Below, in pieces: positions 38,592-47,441 of a DNA stretch of 64,000 nt. A program made the translations under genes and the position numbers. How positions within the stretch are numbered: the first letter of the stretch is position 1; every line of letters begins with the position of its first letter. The stretch comes from Amycolatopsis albispora (GTDB lineage Bacteria > Actinomycetota > Actinomycetes > Mycobacteriales > Pseudonocardiaceae). The DNA is taken from NCBI RefSeq assembly GCF_003312875.1, contig NZ_CP015163.1, positions 8,990,001-9,054,000 of the forward strand. Reading direction: 5' to 3'. The notes beneath the pieces were generated by a model, which ran no database searches, had not been told where the DNA came from, and worked only from the letters and a program-made list of their open reading frames with translations.

Positions 38592-40574
38592 ATGACGGGC
38601 AGGCCGCGGCGGGGCCCGGTCCGGGTGGCCGGCACTCGGGCGCAGGCCAGGCGGACCAGCGCGCAGGCGGGGCACGGCTCGCGGACCACGCCGCACCGCA
38701 CCTACTCGGCGACCGGGCTGCGCCGCGCCAACGGCAAGGCCGCCAACGGCAGCACGCGCAGCCGGTTCGCCTCGGTGCGGATCATCCTGGTGGTGCTGCT
38801 GTCCATCGCCGGTCTGCAGCTGGTGAAGGTGCAGGCGTTCGACGCCGAGGCGCTCTCGGCACGCGCCGAGCGCCAGCGCACCACGCCGATCGACATCCCG
38901 GCGCAGCGCGGGTCCATCATGGACCGCAACGGCACCAAGCTGGCGTTCAGCGTGGAGAACCGGACGCTGTCGGTGAACCTGCGGCTGATGCGCAAGACCT
39001 GGGACGAGTTCGCGCAGCAGCACCCGGAAAAGGGGCAGAACTTCGAGACGCGCTCCGCCGCCGCGGCCCGGTTCATCGCGCAGAAGCTGCCGGACAAGAC
39101 CACCGAGGCCGAGCTGCTGGCCAAGTTCCGCAAGCCGGACAACTTCACCTTCCTGGTCGACGACGTGGAGCCCTCGATCGCCGAGGAGATCACCGACGGC
39201 GAGAACTTCCCGGAGATCAGCGTGGAGAAGCGTGCCAAGCGCGAGTACCCGGGCGGCACGCTGGCGGCGAACGTGGTCGGCGTGGCGAAGTGGCAGATGG
39301 AGGACCCGGACGTCTCCAAGCACAACCTGCACGGCCTGGCCGGGCTGGAGGCCACCTGGGACAACGAGCTGGCCGGCACGCCGGGCCGCCGCCTGGTGGA
39401 CACCGAGCAGGGCGGCGACGTGGTCATCCCGGGCACCGAGCGCGACATCCAGCCCGCCACCGCCGGTTCGGACCTGGAGCTGACGCTGGACGCGGACCTG
39501 CAATACGACCTGCAGAGCAAGCTGTCCGACTACGTGGCCAAGAGCCGGGCCAAGGGCGGCAGCGCGGTGATCATGGACGCGAAGACCGGCGAGGTCTACG
39601 CACTGGCCAACGACCGCACGTACGACCCGAACGACCTGGCGAAGGCGACCCCGGACCAGATGAACAACCGGGCGGTCACCACGCCGTTCGAGCCGGGTTC
39701 GGTGAACAAGATCGTCACCGCGGTGGCCGCGATCGAGCACGGGATCGCCACCCCGGAGTCGGTGCTGCCGGTGCCCGGCGCGCTGCGCGTGGCCGACCAC
39801 ACCGTGCGCGACGCCTGGACGCACGGCACGCAGAACTTCACCACCGCGGGCATCTTCGGCAAGTCGTCGAACGTGGGCACGCTGCTGCTGGCGCAGAAGC
39901 TCGGCGAGGAGCCGTTCGCCGACATGCTCAAGAAGTTCGGTCTCGGCCAGCGCACCGGCATCGGCCTGCCGGGCGAGAGCCCGGGTTCGGTGCCGCCGCG
40001 CAACCAGTGGTCCGGCACCACCTTCGGCAACCTGCCGATCGGCCAGGGCCTGTCGATGACCGTGGTGCAGATGGCCGGGATGTACCAGGCCATCGCCAAC
40101 GGCGGGCTGCGCGTGGAACCCAGGGTGGTCCGCGCGAAGGTCAATCCCGACGGCACGCGTGTCGAGCAGCCCGCGCCGAAGACCACCCAGGTGACCACCC
40201 CGGAGACGGCGAAGACGGTGCTCGACATGCTGCGGGCGACCGTGCAGAAGGGCAAGGGCCAGAACTCCGGCACCGCGCCCGCCGCGGCGCTGGAGGGCTA
40301 CCAGATCTCCGGCAAGACGGGCACCGGCCAGCAGATCGACCCGAAGACCAAGGCCTACAGCGATTCGCTGTACAACATCACCTTCGCCGGGGTGCTGCCC
40401 GCGGACAACCCGCGCTTTGTGGTGGGCATCCATCTGGATGCGCCGGACACCACGCTGCCCGCCGGGCATTCGGCCGGTCCGCTGTTCCACGACGTCGCGT
40501 CGTACCTGGCGCAGCGCTACCAGCTGCCGCTGTCGAAGGAGCCGTCCCCGGTGGTCCCGCTGGTGCTGAGCTGA
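38592..40574 (+). CDS. ftsI: Peptidoglycan D,D-transpeptidase FtsI (class B PBP)
   Basis: 660 aa septal transpeptidase. A basic cytoplasmic part (1-60) precedes the membrane anchor (about 61-80), the dimerisation domain ([13 protein letters not shown] onward) and the penicillin-binding domain. Active-site motifs: S370-V-N-K (FEPGSVNKI), S425-S-N, and K575-T-G (SGKTGTG). ATG at 38592 is one base after the FtsL-like stop. murE is expected next in most actinobacteria, but the cluster ends here. Confidence 0.95.
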   Translation: MTGRPRRGPVRVAGTRAQARRTSAQAGHGSRTTPHRTYSATGLRRANGKAANGSTRSRFASVRIILVVLLSIAGLQLVKVQAFDAEALSARAERQRTTPIDIPAQRGSIMDRNGTKLAFSVENRTLSVNLRLMRKTWDEFAQQHPEKGQNFETRSAAAARFIAQKLPDKTTEAELLAKFRKPDNFTFLVDDVEPSIAEEITDGENFPEISVEKRAKREYPGGTLAANVVGVAKWQMEDPDVSKHNLHGLAGLEATWDNELAGTPGRRLVDTEQGGDVVIPGTERDIQPATAGSDLELTLDADLQYDLQSKLSDYVAKSRAKGGSAVIMDAKTGEVYALANDRTYDPNDLAKATPDQMNNRAVTTPFEPGSVNKIVTAVAAIEHGIATPESVLPVPGALRVADHTVRDAWTHGTQNFTTAGIFGKSSNVGTLLLAQKLGEEPFADMLKKFGLGQRTGIGLPGESPGSVPPRNQWSGTTFGNLPIGQGLSMTVVQMAGMYQAIANGGLRVEPRVVRAKVNPDGTRVEQPAPKTTQVTTPETAKTVLDMLRATVQKGKGQNSGTAPAAALEGYQISGKTGTGQQIDPKTKAYSDSLYNITFAGVLPADNPRFVVGIHLDAPDTTLPAGHSAGPLFHDVASYLAQRYQLPLSKEPSPVVPLVLS

Positions 40575-40583
40575 CCGGTACGG

Positions 40584-40609
40584 TTCCGCCGTAAGGCATT
40601 CTGGCGGAA
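40584..40609. terminator. Short hairpin after ftsI
   Basis: TTCCGCC (40584-40590) and GGCGGAA (40603-40609), perfect 7-bp stem. The right arm touches the GGAAGGGA that serves the dipeptidase gene, so it could act on either gene. Confidence 0.4.
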
Positions 40610-40620
40610 GGGATCTGGGG

Positions 40621-41661
40621 ATGACCGGGGTGGAGCGGGCGCGGGCACTGCTGTCGGGGACGCAGCTGGCGGACGGGCACAACGACCTGCCGTGGGCGCT
40701 GCGTGACCTGGCCGGGCCGGACCCGCGGGAGGCGGTGGCCGCGGTGGACCTGCGGCAGCGGCAGGACCGCCTGCACACCGACCTGCCGCGGTTGCGCGAG
40801 GGCAAGGTCGGCCTGCAGTTCTGGTCGGTTTACGTGCCGTGCGGGTTCACCGGCGACAGCGCGGTCACCGCGGTGCTGGAGCAGATCGAGGTGGTCTACC
40901 AGCTGCTGGAGCGCTACCCCGACCAGCTGGCGCTGGCGCGCACCGCCGACGAGGCCGAGGCCGCGTTCCGCGACGGCCGGGTGGCGTCGATGCTCGGGGC
41001 CGAGGGCGGGCACAGCATCGCCGGCTCGCTGGGTGTGCTGCGGATCCTGCGGCGCCTCGGCGTCCGGTACATGACGCTGACGCACAACTCGAACACACCG
41101 TGGGCGGATTCGGCCACCGACGAGCCGGAGCACGGCGGGCTGACCGAGTTCGGCCGTGACGTGGTGCGGGAGATGAACCGGATCGGCATGCTCGCCGACC
41201 TGTCGCACGTCGCGCCGAGCACCATGCGGGACGCGCTCGACGTGAGCACCGCGCCGGTGGTGTTCACGCATTCGTCGTGCCGCGCGGTCAACGACCACCC
41301 GCGCAACGTGCCGGACGACGTGCTCGCGCGGCTCGCGGGCAACGGCGGCGTCTGCATGGTCACCTTCGTGCCGAAGTTCGTCTCCGGCAACGAATCCGTG
41401 GGCGTCGAGGACGTGGTGGCGCACCTGGAGCACGCGCGTGAGGTGGCCGGGATCGACCACATCGGCGTCGGCGGCGACTACGACGGGGTCAAGTCGCTGC
41501 CCGCCGGGCTGGAGGACGTCTCGAAGTACCCGGTGCTGTTCGGCGCGCTCCTGGACCGCGGCTGGAGCGAGGACGACTGCGCGAAGCTCGCGGGCCGCAA
41601 CGTGCTCCGGGTGCTGCGTGGTGCCGAAGACGTTTCGCGCGCGGCCGGGTATTCCGGCTGA
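40621..41661 (+). CDS. Membrane dipeptidase family protein (M19, renal dipeptidase type)
   Basis: 346 aa zinc amidohydrolase with the M19 metal ligands: [17 protein letters not shown] (bridging Glu), [15 protein letters not shown] and GVGGDYDGV. It hydrolyses dipeptides, including D-residue types, so it could recycle peptidoglycan or metabolite dipeptides. No signal peptide, therefore probably cytoplasmic. It follows ftsI after 46 bp and converges on the sortase. Confidence 0.92.
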   Translation: MTGVERARALLSGTQLADGHNDLPWALRDLAGPDPREAVAAVDLRQRQDRLHTDLPRLREGKVGLQFWSVYVPCGFTGDSAVTAVLEQIEVVYQLLERYPDQLALARTADEAEAAFRDGRVASMLGAEGGHSIAGSLGVLRILRRLGVRYMTLTHNSNTPWADSATDEPEHGGLTEFGRDVVREMNRIGMLADLSHVAPSTMRDALDVSTAPVVFTHSSCRAVNDHPRNVPDDVLARLAGNGGVCMVTFVPKFVSGNESVGVEDVVAHLEHAREVAGIDHIGVGGDYDGVKSLPAGLEDVSKYPVLFGALLDRGWSEDDCAKLAGRNVLRVLRGAEDVSRAAGYSG

Positions 41662-41663
41662 GT

Positions 41664-42314
41664 TCAGGCGAGCCGGGCGGAGACAACCACCTCTTCGGCG
41701 CGGTCGCCGACGCTGCGGTCGTAGGTGGCGGCGCAGGTGACCAGCCGCAGTTCCGGGCCGGTGCCCGGGGTGCCGGTGTAGTCGCGCGCCATCGCCGGTC
41801 CCGGTTTCCGCGGCCGTTTTTCCACCAGGTACACGGAAAACTCCGCGGTGGTGCCGTCGGACCGGCCGACGCGTACCACGTCCCCGGTGTGCAGCTCACG
41901 CAGCCGGTGGAACAGCCCGCGGGCGTAGGCGTACACGGCGTGCCCGCTGATCAACGCGGGCCCGAGCTCACCCGGCGCCGGGCCGGGCGCGTACCAGCCG
42001 GCGCGCTGGCCTGCCCCGGGCACCTCCATCGCGCCGGTAGGGGTTTGCCCCAGTTCCGCCAGCGCATCGGTGAACAGGCCGATCGCGGGGATCTCGAGCG
42101 AGACGGGCTTCGCGGGCGGCAGCGGCCGGTCGGCCGGGGTGGGGCCGCCCCGCGGGGCGACCGCGAGTTCCCCGCCGGTCACCGGAACCGTGGTGCGCTG
42201 CGGGGTGACGATCAGCGTGACCGCGGTCAGCGCGCCGGTGAGCACCACGACAACCGCCGCCACCACGGTGGCCAGCCGCCCGGTGTCCCCGACCCCGCGG
42301 CACCCCTCTTTCAT
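41664..42314 (-). CDS. Sortase (class E/F-like)
   Basis: 216 aa. One N-terminal membrane helix (about 14-37), a Pro-rich linker, then the sortase barrel. Catalytic residues: H125 (ISGHAVYAY), C194 (LVTCAATYD) and probably R205 (GDRAEEVVVSARL). Sortases of this stand-alone actinobacterial type link or process surface proteins, but no LPxTG-like substrate gene is visible in the window. ATG at 42314. Confidence 0.9.
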   Translation of the reverse strand: MKEGCRGVGDTGRLATVVAAVVVVLTGALTAVTLIVTPQRTTVPVTGGELAVAPRGGPTPADRPLPPAKPVSLEIPAIGLFTDALAELGQTPTGAMEVPGAGQRAGWYAPGPAPGELGPALISGHAVYAYARGLFHRLRELHTGDVVRVGRSDGTTAEFSVYLVEKRPRKPGPAMARDYTGTPGTGPELRLVTCAATYDRSVGDRAEEVVVSARLA

Positions 42315-42476
42315 GGCTCCTTGATCGCTGTGAACCAGCCAAAGCGTTACCTCCCCGAGACCCGGAGCCGGTTCGTATCACCCGTATGGGGTATGTTAAA
42401 GATTCCTTTACTGGGGTTTGGCGGCGTGATTTTGCGGGAAGAATCGGTTACCTGCGACACGCGGTGGGAGGTTTGG

Positions 42477-43427
42477 GTGCGGGATCAGCTCGTCGGAGTG
42501 CTTGACGTGGGGTCGTTCAGCGCGCGGTTGGTGCTGGTGGAACGCGGTGGCTCGCCGGTGGAACCGGCCTTGGTGCACAAAACCCGGCTGCGGCTCGACC
42601 GCGCGCTCGAAGCCGACGGCGCGCTCAGCCGGAACGGTGTCGATTCGATCGTCGACGCGGTGCGCAAGGCGAACCGGGTCGCGGCCGAGCACGGCGCACA
42701 CGAGGTCTTCCCGTTCGCGACGTCCTCGGTGCGCGACGCGGCGAACGCCCGGCAGGTGGTGGCGAAGGTGGCCAGGGCAACCGGCACCGAGCTGCGCTTC
42801 CTGTCCGGCCGCCGCGAGGCCGAGCTGTCCTTCCTGGCCGCCCGCCGCTGGTACGGCGCCTCCGCCGGGCCGCTGGTGGTGCTGGACGTCGGCGGCGGCA
42901 CGGTCGAGATCGCCGCGGGTGCCGGTGAAGTGGCCACGTTCGCGCGTTCGCTCAGGCTGGGCGCGCGGGAGATGACGCGGGCGTGGTTCGGGCACGACCA
43001 GGCGTCGGCCAAGCGGATGGACGCACTGCGCGAGCACACCCTCGACCAGGTGCGGGAGGCGCTCGGTGACGCGGACGAGCTGACCGGCGGGACCCGGGCG
43101 ATCGGCTGCTCGAAGGTCCTGCGCCAGCTGGCCCGCCTCGCCGGGGCGAGACCGCAGCGGGACGGCGACTTCGTCCCGCGCACCCTGCACGTCGAAGACC
43201 TGCGCCGCTGGATTCCGCGCCTGGCCAAGATGCCGGTGGACCGCCGCGCCGAACTCCCCGGTATCTCCCGCTGCCGCTCGCGGCAGGCGCTCGCGGGCGC
43301 CATCGTCGCCGAAGCGCTGCTGACCGTCTGCGGGGAACGGGTCGAGATCTGCCCGTGGTCGACCACCGAAGGCCTGCTGCTGACCATGTTGTCGGGCGAG
43401 GCGGGCGGAGCGCTGCGGGTCGCTTAA
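42477..43427 (+). CDS. Ppx/GppA-family phosphatase
   Basis: 316 aa of the ASKHA fold. GVLDVGSFSARLVLV is phosphate-1; FPFATSSVRDAAN follows; VVLDVGGGTVEI is phosphate-2; LRLGAREMTR comes after it. The family hydrolyses polyphosphate or pppGpp; short actinobacterial versions like this one tend to be exopolyphosphatases. GTG at 42477 chosen because GGGAGG precedes it by five bases; the frame is open far upstream, antisense to the sortase. The 160-bp upstream gap contains an AT-rich segment (TATGTTAAAGATTCC around 42393). Confidence 0.88.
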   Translation: MRDQLVGVLDVGSFSARLVLVERGGSPVEPALVHKTRLRLDRALEADGALSRNGVDSIVDAVRKANRVAAEHGAHEVFPFATSSVRDAANARQVVAKVARATGTELRFLSGRREAELSFLAARRWYGASAGPLVVLDVGGGTVEIAAGAGEVATFARSLRLGAREMTRAWFGHDQASAKRMDALREHTLDQVREALGDADELTGGTRAIGCSKVLRQLARLAGARPQRDGDFVPRTLHVEDLRRWIPRLAKMPVDRRAELPGISRCRSRQALAGAIVAEALLTVCGERVEICPWSTTEGLLLTMLSGEAGGALRVA

Positions 43428-43455
43428 CCGGGCCGCCGGCGGGTACCCGGACGGC

Positions 43456-43950
43456 ATGCTCATCCACGTGAGCCGGGACGCCCATCTCGGCACCTACCTC
43501 AATGACCACCTCGCGGGTGCGACCGCCGGGGTGGAGCTGATCCGCCGGCTGACGGTCGCCGAGCGCGCCACGGACTACGGTCCCGAACTGCGTCGGCTGG
43601 CCGCGGAGATCGCCGAGGACCGGCGCAGCCTGCTCGACCTGGTCGAGCGCCTCGACCTGCCGCGCGCCCGGCACAAGGCGCTGCTGGCCTGGGCGGGGGA
43701 GAAGGTCACGCGCCTGAAGCTCAACGGCAGGCTGCTGTTCCGCTCGCCGCTCAGCCGGGTGGTCGAACTGGAGACGATGCGCCTCGGTGTCGAGGGCAAG
43801 GCCGCCTGCTGGCGCACGCTGCGGCAGCGCGCCGTCGGCGATTCACGCCTGGACGTCCTCGAACTGGACCGGTTGCTGGAGCGGGCCGAGGAGCAGAGCG
43901 GCACGCTGGAGCGGCTGCGGGCACGCGCGATCACCGAAGCCTTCGGCTGA
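43456..43950 (+). CDS. Helical protein of unknown function
   Basis: 164 aa, rich in Leu/Arg/Glu with no membrane segment or signal peptide. The pattern (DHLAGATAGVELIRRL, EDRRSLLDLVERL, AACWRTLRQRAVGD, ELDRLLERAEEQ) suggests a four-helix bundle of ferritin-like type, but I see no paired ExxH metal motif. It follows the phosphatase after 28 bp on the same strand. I do not recognise the family. Confidence 0.75.
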   Translation: MLIHVSRDAHLGTYLNDHLAGATAGVELIRRLTVAERATDYGPELRRLAAEIAEDRRSLLDLVERLDLPRARHKALLAWAGEKVTRLKLNGRLLFRSPLSRVVELETMRLGVEGKAACWRTLRQRAVGDSRLDVLELDRLLERAEEQSGTLERLRARAITEAFG

Positions 43951-43989
43951 GCGGTTGTCAACGGGCCCGTTCGCGGGTACGCCGGGAGT

Positions 43990-44178
43990 ATGCGTGAACA
44001 ACACCGCCGGCTCGGCGAAGACGACGACGAGGACCAGCCGCTGTCGGCGGAGGTGCCCCGGCCGCCCCATCCCGATCTGGACCCGCCGGGCACCAAGGAC
44101 GTCGATACCAAGAACCTGCCCAACACCGACGACGTGGAACTACCGCCCACCAGCGAAAAGCCCGAACCGCCCGACTAG
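43990..44178 (+). CDS. Small acidic Pro-rich protein, hypothetical
   Basis: 62 aa, acidic and proline-rich (EDDDEDQPLSAEVPRPP, then DPPGTKDVDTKNLPNTDDV), likely disordered. A GGGAG lies very close to the ATG (one base), weak for a ribosome site. Codon choice looks like a real gene but the short length leaves doubt. Confidence 0.5.
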   Translation: MREQHRRLGEDDDEDQPLSAEVPRPPHPDLDPPGTKDVDTKNLPNTDDVELPPTSEKPEPPD

Positions 44179-44265
44179 GGAGAGTGTTTGACCGGCTTGG
44201 GCGCCGGTGCCGGTGCTGGAGCGAGCTGACGGCCCACCGCAAGCGGCTCCGCCGTTTCGTCCCGG

Positions 44266-46617
44266 CTAACGCGGCTCCCGGCGGAGTGGGGCCCGGCCCG
44301 GCGGCTGGACCGGGGCGGGCAGGTCGGGCGCGGGCGGGATGGGCAGCGTGGCCGCGGTGGTGGTCACGGTGACCTTCTCGCCGTGGTGGCGGATGTCCAG
44401 GTGCCCGCCCGAAATCAGCCGGTAGCTCGCTTCCTCGCCGGTGATCTCCACGGAGAAGTGGCTCCCGCGGAAGATCAGGCGGAAGGCCACCCGGTCCAGG
44501 CCGCGCGGCAGCCGTGGCGCGAACGCCAGGCTGCCGCCGTGGTCCCGCATGCCGCCGAGCCCGGCCACGGTGGCCAGCCACGCCCCGGCCAGCGACGCCA
44601 TGTGCAGCCCGTTGCGCACGTTGTTGTGCACGTCGTGCAGATCGGTGAACGCGGCCTCGGCGAGGTAGTCGTAGGCCAGGTCCAGATGCCCGACCTCCGC
44701 CGCCAGCACGGCCTGCGTGCCCGCCGACAACGACGAGTCGCGCACGGTCCTCGCCTCGTAGTAGGCGAAGTTGCGGGCCTTCTGCTCCGGCGTGAACGCG
44801 TCACCCCGCAAGTGCATCGCCAGCACCAGGTCGGCCTGCTTGACCACCTGCTTGCGGTACAGGTCGAAGTACGGGTAGTTCAGCAGCAGCGGGTAGTTCT
44901 CCAGCGGCGTGCCCTCGAAGTCCCAGTCCACGTGCTGGGTGAACCGCTCGGCCTGCGGGTGCACTTCGAGCAGTTCGTCGTAGGGGATGACCATCTCGTC
45001 GGCGGCCAGCCGCCACTCGGCGAGTTCTTCCGGGTTCACGCCGAACGACGAAGCCACGTCCGGCTGCCGTTCGCAGGCCAGCGCCGCCTCGCGCAGGTTC
45101 CGCTGCGCCATCAGGTTCGTGTAGACGTTGTTGTCCGCGATCGCCGAGTACTCGTCGGGCCCGGTCACGCCGTCGATCCGGAACCCGCCGTGCCGGCCGT
45201 GGTGCCCGAGCGAAATCCACAGCCGGGCGGTTTCCACCAGGATCTCGACACCGCACCCGCGTTCGAACTCCTCGTCGCCGGTGGCGGCCAGGTAGCGGGC
45301 GACCGCGTCGGCGATGTCGGCGCTGACGTGGAAGGCCGCGGTGCCGGCCGGCCAGTACGCCGAGCATTCCGCGCCGTTGATCGACCGCCACGGGAAGGCC
45401 GCGCCGCGCAGGCCGAGCTGGGCCGCCCGCGCGCGTGCTTTGTCCAAAGTGGAGTGACGCCAGCGCAGCGCGTCGCGGGCGGCCTCCGGCATGGTGTAGG
45501 TGAGCACCTGGAGCACGAAGGATTCGGTGTCCCAGAAGGCATGCCCGTCGTAACCGGGGCCGGTCAGCCCCTTGCCGGGAATGGCGCGGCTCTCGCCGCG
45601 GGCCCCGGCCTGCAGCACGTGGAACAACGCGAACCGCACCGCCTGCTGGAGTTCGGGATCCCCGTCGATCCGCACGTCGGCGGACTCCCAGAACTCGTCG
45701 AGAAACCGCCGCTGCTCGTCGAGCAGGCCCTCCCAGCCGGTCTGCAGCGCGCCGTCGAGCGCGGCCTCCACCTGCGCGCGCAGCGCGGGCGCCGACCGCT
45801 GCGCCGACCAGCCGTAGCCCAGGTACTTGACCAGCGTGAGCTTTTCGCCCGCCGGGACGTCGACCGCGGCGGTCAGCCGGGCCAGGTCCTCTTCGGCGTG
45901 GATGAGGGTGCGCAGGCCGTCGTTGGTCTCCAGCTGGTGGTCCATGGCCGCGGCCATGCGCAGCCCCGATTCCCGCGTGCGGTGCACCAGCACCGCCCGG
46001 CTCTCCTCGGCCATGGCGAACTCGCCGACCAGCGGCGACTGCAGCGCGGCGGCCACCCGCGGGTCGCTGGTGTCGGACTCGATCGGCTCGTTGGCCAGCA
46101 GGTCGGACTGCACCACCAGCTGGATCTCACCGTCCAGCGGCTCCACCTCGTACCGGATCGCCACCACCGCGCGCTGGGTGAACGACACCAGCCGCTCGGT
46201 GCGCACGCGGACGCGGCGCCCGGTCGGCGACGACCACTCGGTGGTGCGCCGCAGCGTGCCGGAGCGGAAGTCCAGTACCCGCTCGTGCGTGGTGGCCTGG
46301 CCGTACCGCATGTCCAGCGGTTCGTCCTCGACCAGCAGCCGGATGATCTTGCCGTCGGTCACGTTGACCACGGTCTGCCCGTCCTCCGGGTAGCCGTACC
46401 CGGCTTCGGCGTAGGGCAGCTGGTACGACTCGTAGAACCCGTTCAGATAGGTGCCGGGCAGCCCGCGCGGCTCGCCTTCCTCGAGCGTGCCGCGCAGGCC
46501 GATGTGCCCGTTGGACAGCGCGAACGTCGATTCGGTCCGCTGCAGCTGGTCGACGTCCATGCCGACCCAGCGCAGCTCCCACGCCGACCGTTCGGCCTGC
46601 TCGTAGCCGTGCGTCAC
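44266..46617 (-). CDS. Glycoside hydrolase family 65 phosphorylase
   Basis: 783 aa. N-terminal super-sandwich domain, then an (alpha/alpha)6 barrel. FWDTESFVLQ and the catalytic-acid motif VTGPDEYSAIADNNVYTN identify GH65, with HLASLAG-type and C-terminal sheet segments near the end. GH65 enzymes phosphorolyse maltose, trehalose or kojibiose to beta-glucose 1-phosphate; I cannot choose the sugar. GTG at 46617 directly follows the stop of the beta-phosphoglucomutase gene, its metabolic partner. Shorter start options exist (MDVDQLQ). Confidence 0.92.
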   Translation of the reverse strand: MTHGYEQAERSAWELRWVGMDVDQLQRTESTFALSNGHIGLRGTLEEGEPRGLPGTYLNGFYESYQLPYAEAGYGYPEDGQTVVNVTDGKIIRLLVEDEPLDMRYGQATTHERVLDFRSGTLRRTTEWSSPTGRRVRVRTERLVSFTQRAVVAIRYEVEPLDGEIQLVVQSDLLANEPIESDTSDPRVAAALQSPLVGEFAMAEESRAVLVHRTRESGLRMAAAMDHQLETNDGLRTLIHAEEDLARLTAAVDVPAGEKLTLVKYLGYGWSAQRSAPALRAQVEAALDGALQTGWEGLLDEQRRFLDEFWESADVRIDGDPELQQAVRFALFHVLQAGARGESRAIPGKGLTGPGYDGHAFWDTESFVLQVLTYTMPEAARDALRWRHSTLDKARARAAQLGLRGAAFPWRSINGAECSAYWPAGTAAFHVSADIADAVARYLAATGDEEFERGCGVEILVETARLWISLGHHGRHGGFRIDGVTGPDEYSAIADNNVYTNLMAQRNLREAALACERQPDVASSFGVNPEELAEWRLAADEMVIPYDELLEVHPQAERFTQHVDWDFEGTPLENYPLLLNYPYFDLYRKQVVKQADLVLAMHLRGDAFTPEQKARNFAYYEARTVRDSSLSAGTQAVLAAEVGHLDLAYDYLAEAAFTDLHDVHNNVRNGLHMASLAGAWLATVAGLGGMRDHGGSLAFAPRLPRGLDRVAFRLIFRGSHFSVEITGEEASYRLISGGHLDIRHHGEKVTVTTTAATLPIPPAPDLPAPVQPPGRAPLRREPR

Positions 46618-47346
46618 TCAGTCCTCCAGAAGTTCCGCCAGATCGTCGACCACCACGTCGGCGCCCGCGGCACGCAGCTGCTCCGCCTGGTCGGCGCGGT
46701 TCACGCCGACCACGTAACCGAACGCGCCCGCCCTGCCCGCCCGCACCCCGGCGATGGCGTCTTCGAAAACCGCGGCCGCTGCGGGCTCGGTGTCCAGCGC
46801 CGCGGTTCCGGCCAGGAACGAGTCCGGCGCGGGCTTGCCGCGGAGCTTCCGCTCGACGATCACCACGCCGTCGATGCGGGCCTGCACGAACTTGGCCAGA
46901 TCCGCGCCTTCGAGCACCTTCGCGCCGTTCGCCGACGAGGTGACCACGCCGATCTTCAGCCCGGCCGCGCTGGCCGCTTCGAGGTACCGCACGGAACCGG
47001 GGTACGGGTTGATGCCGCGTTCGTCGATGATCGCCAGCACCAGTTCGTTCTTGCGGTTTCCCACGCCGTGCACGGTTTCGCGGGCCGGCGGGTCACCGGG
47101 CTCGCCTTCGGGCAGCGTGATCCCGCGTGAGGCGAGGAATTCGCGCACGCCGTCGAAGCGCGGCCGCCCGTCCACGTGGTCGGCGTAGTCCCGGTCGGTG
47201 AACGGCTGGAAGCCCGCCCCGTCGCGGGCACGCAGGAATTCGTCGAAGGTCTGCTTCCAGGCTTGCTTGTGCAGTTCGGCGGTGCCGGTGAGCACCCCGT
47301 CCAGATCGAACAGGCAGGTGGTGATCTCCTCGGGCAAACCAAGCAT
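46618..47346 (-). CDS. pgmB: Beta-phosphoglucomutase (HAD superfamily)
   Basis: 242 aa. HAD motif I is FDLDGVLTGTAELH (nucleophile D near 14, acid D at +2), motif II GVVTSSANG, motif III KPAPDSFL, and motif IV EDAIAGVRAG. It converts beta-glucose 1-phosphate made by the adjoining GH65 enzyme to glucose 6-phosphate. The cap-domain segment GVGNRKNELV fits this subgroup. First gene of the two-gene operon. Confidence 0.93.
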   Translation of the reverse strand: MLGLPEEITTCLFDLDGVLTGTAELHKQAWKQTFDEFLRARDGAGFQPFTDRDYADHVDGRPRFDGVREFLASRGITLPEGEPGDPPARETVHGVGNRKNELVLAIIDERGINPYPGSVRYLEAASAAGLKIGVVTSSANGAKVLEGADLAKFVQARIDGVVIVERKLRGKPAPDSFLAGTAALDTEPAAAAVFEDAIAGVRAGRAGAFGYVVGVNRADQAEQLRAAGADVVVDDLAELLED

Positions 47347-47397
47347 GTCCGCACCGTACCGGCGCTTCCGCGGCGCCGCTGAACTCGGCGGCGCGCG

Positions 47398-47429
47398 GGT
47401 GCCCCGGCGGGAGAGGCCGCCGGGGCACC
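47398..47429 (-). terminator. Strong hairpin after the M14 carboxypeptidase
   Basis: Perfect 13-bp arms GGTGCCCCGGCGG (47398-47410) and CCGCCGGGGCACC (47417-47429), 6-nt loop, 12 bp past the stop at 47442. No T tract, as usual in high-GC actinobacteria. Confidence 0.8.
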
Positions 47430-47441
47430 GTCAGGGGTGGT

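Noticed and set aside
44383..47130. 915-aa open frame on the plus strand
   Set aside because: Antisense to the GH65 and pgmB genes, both firmly identified.
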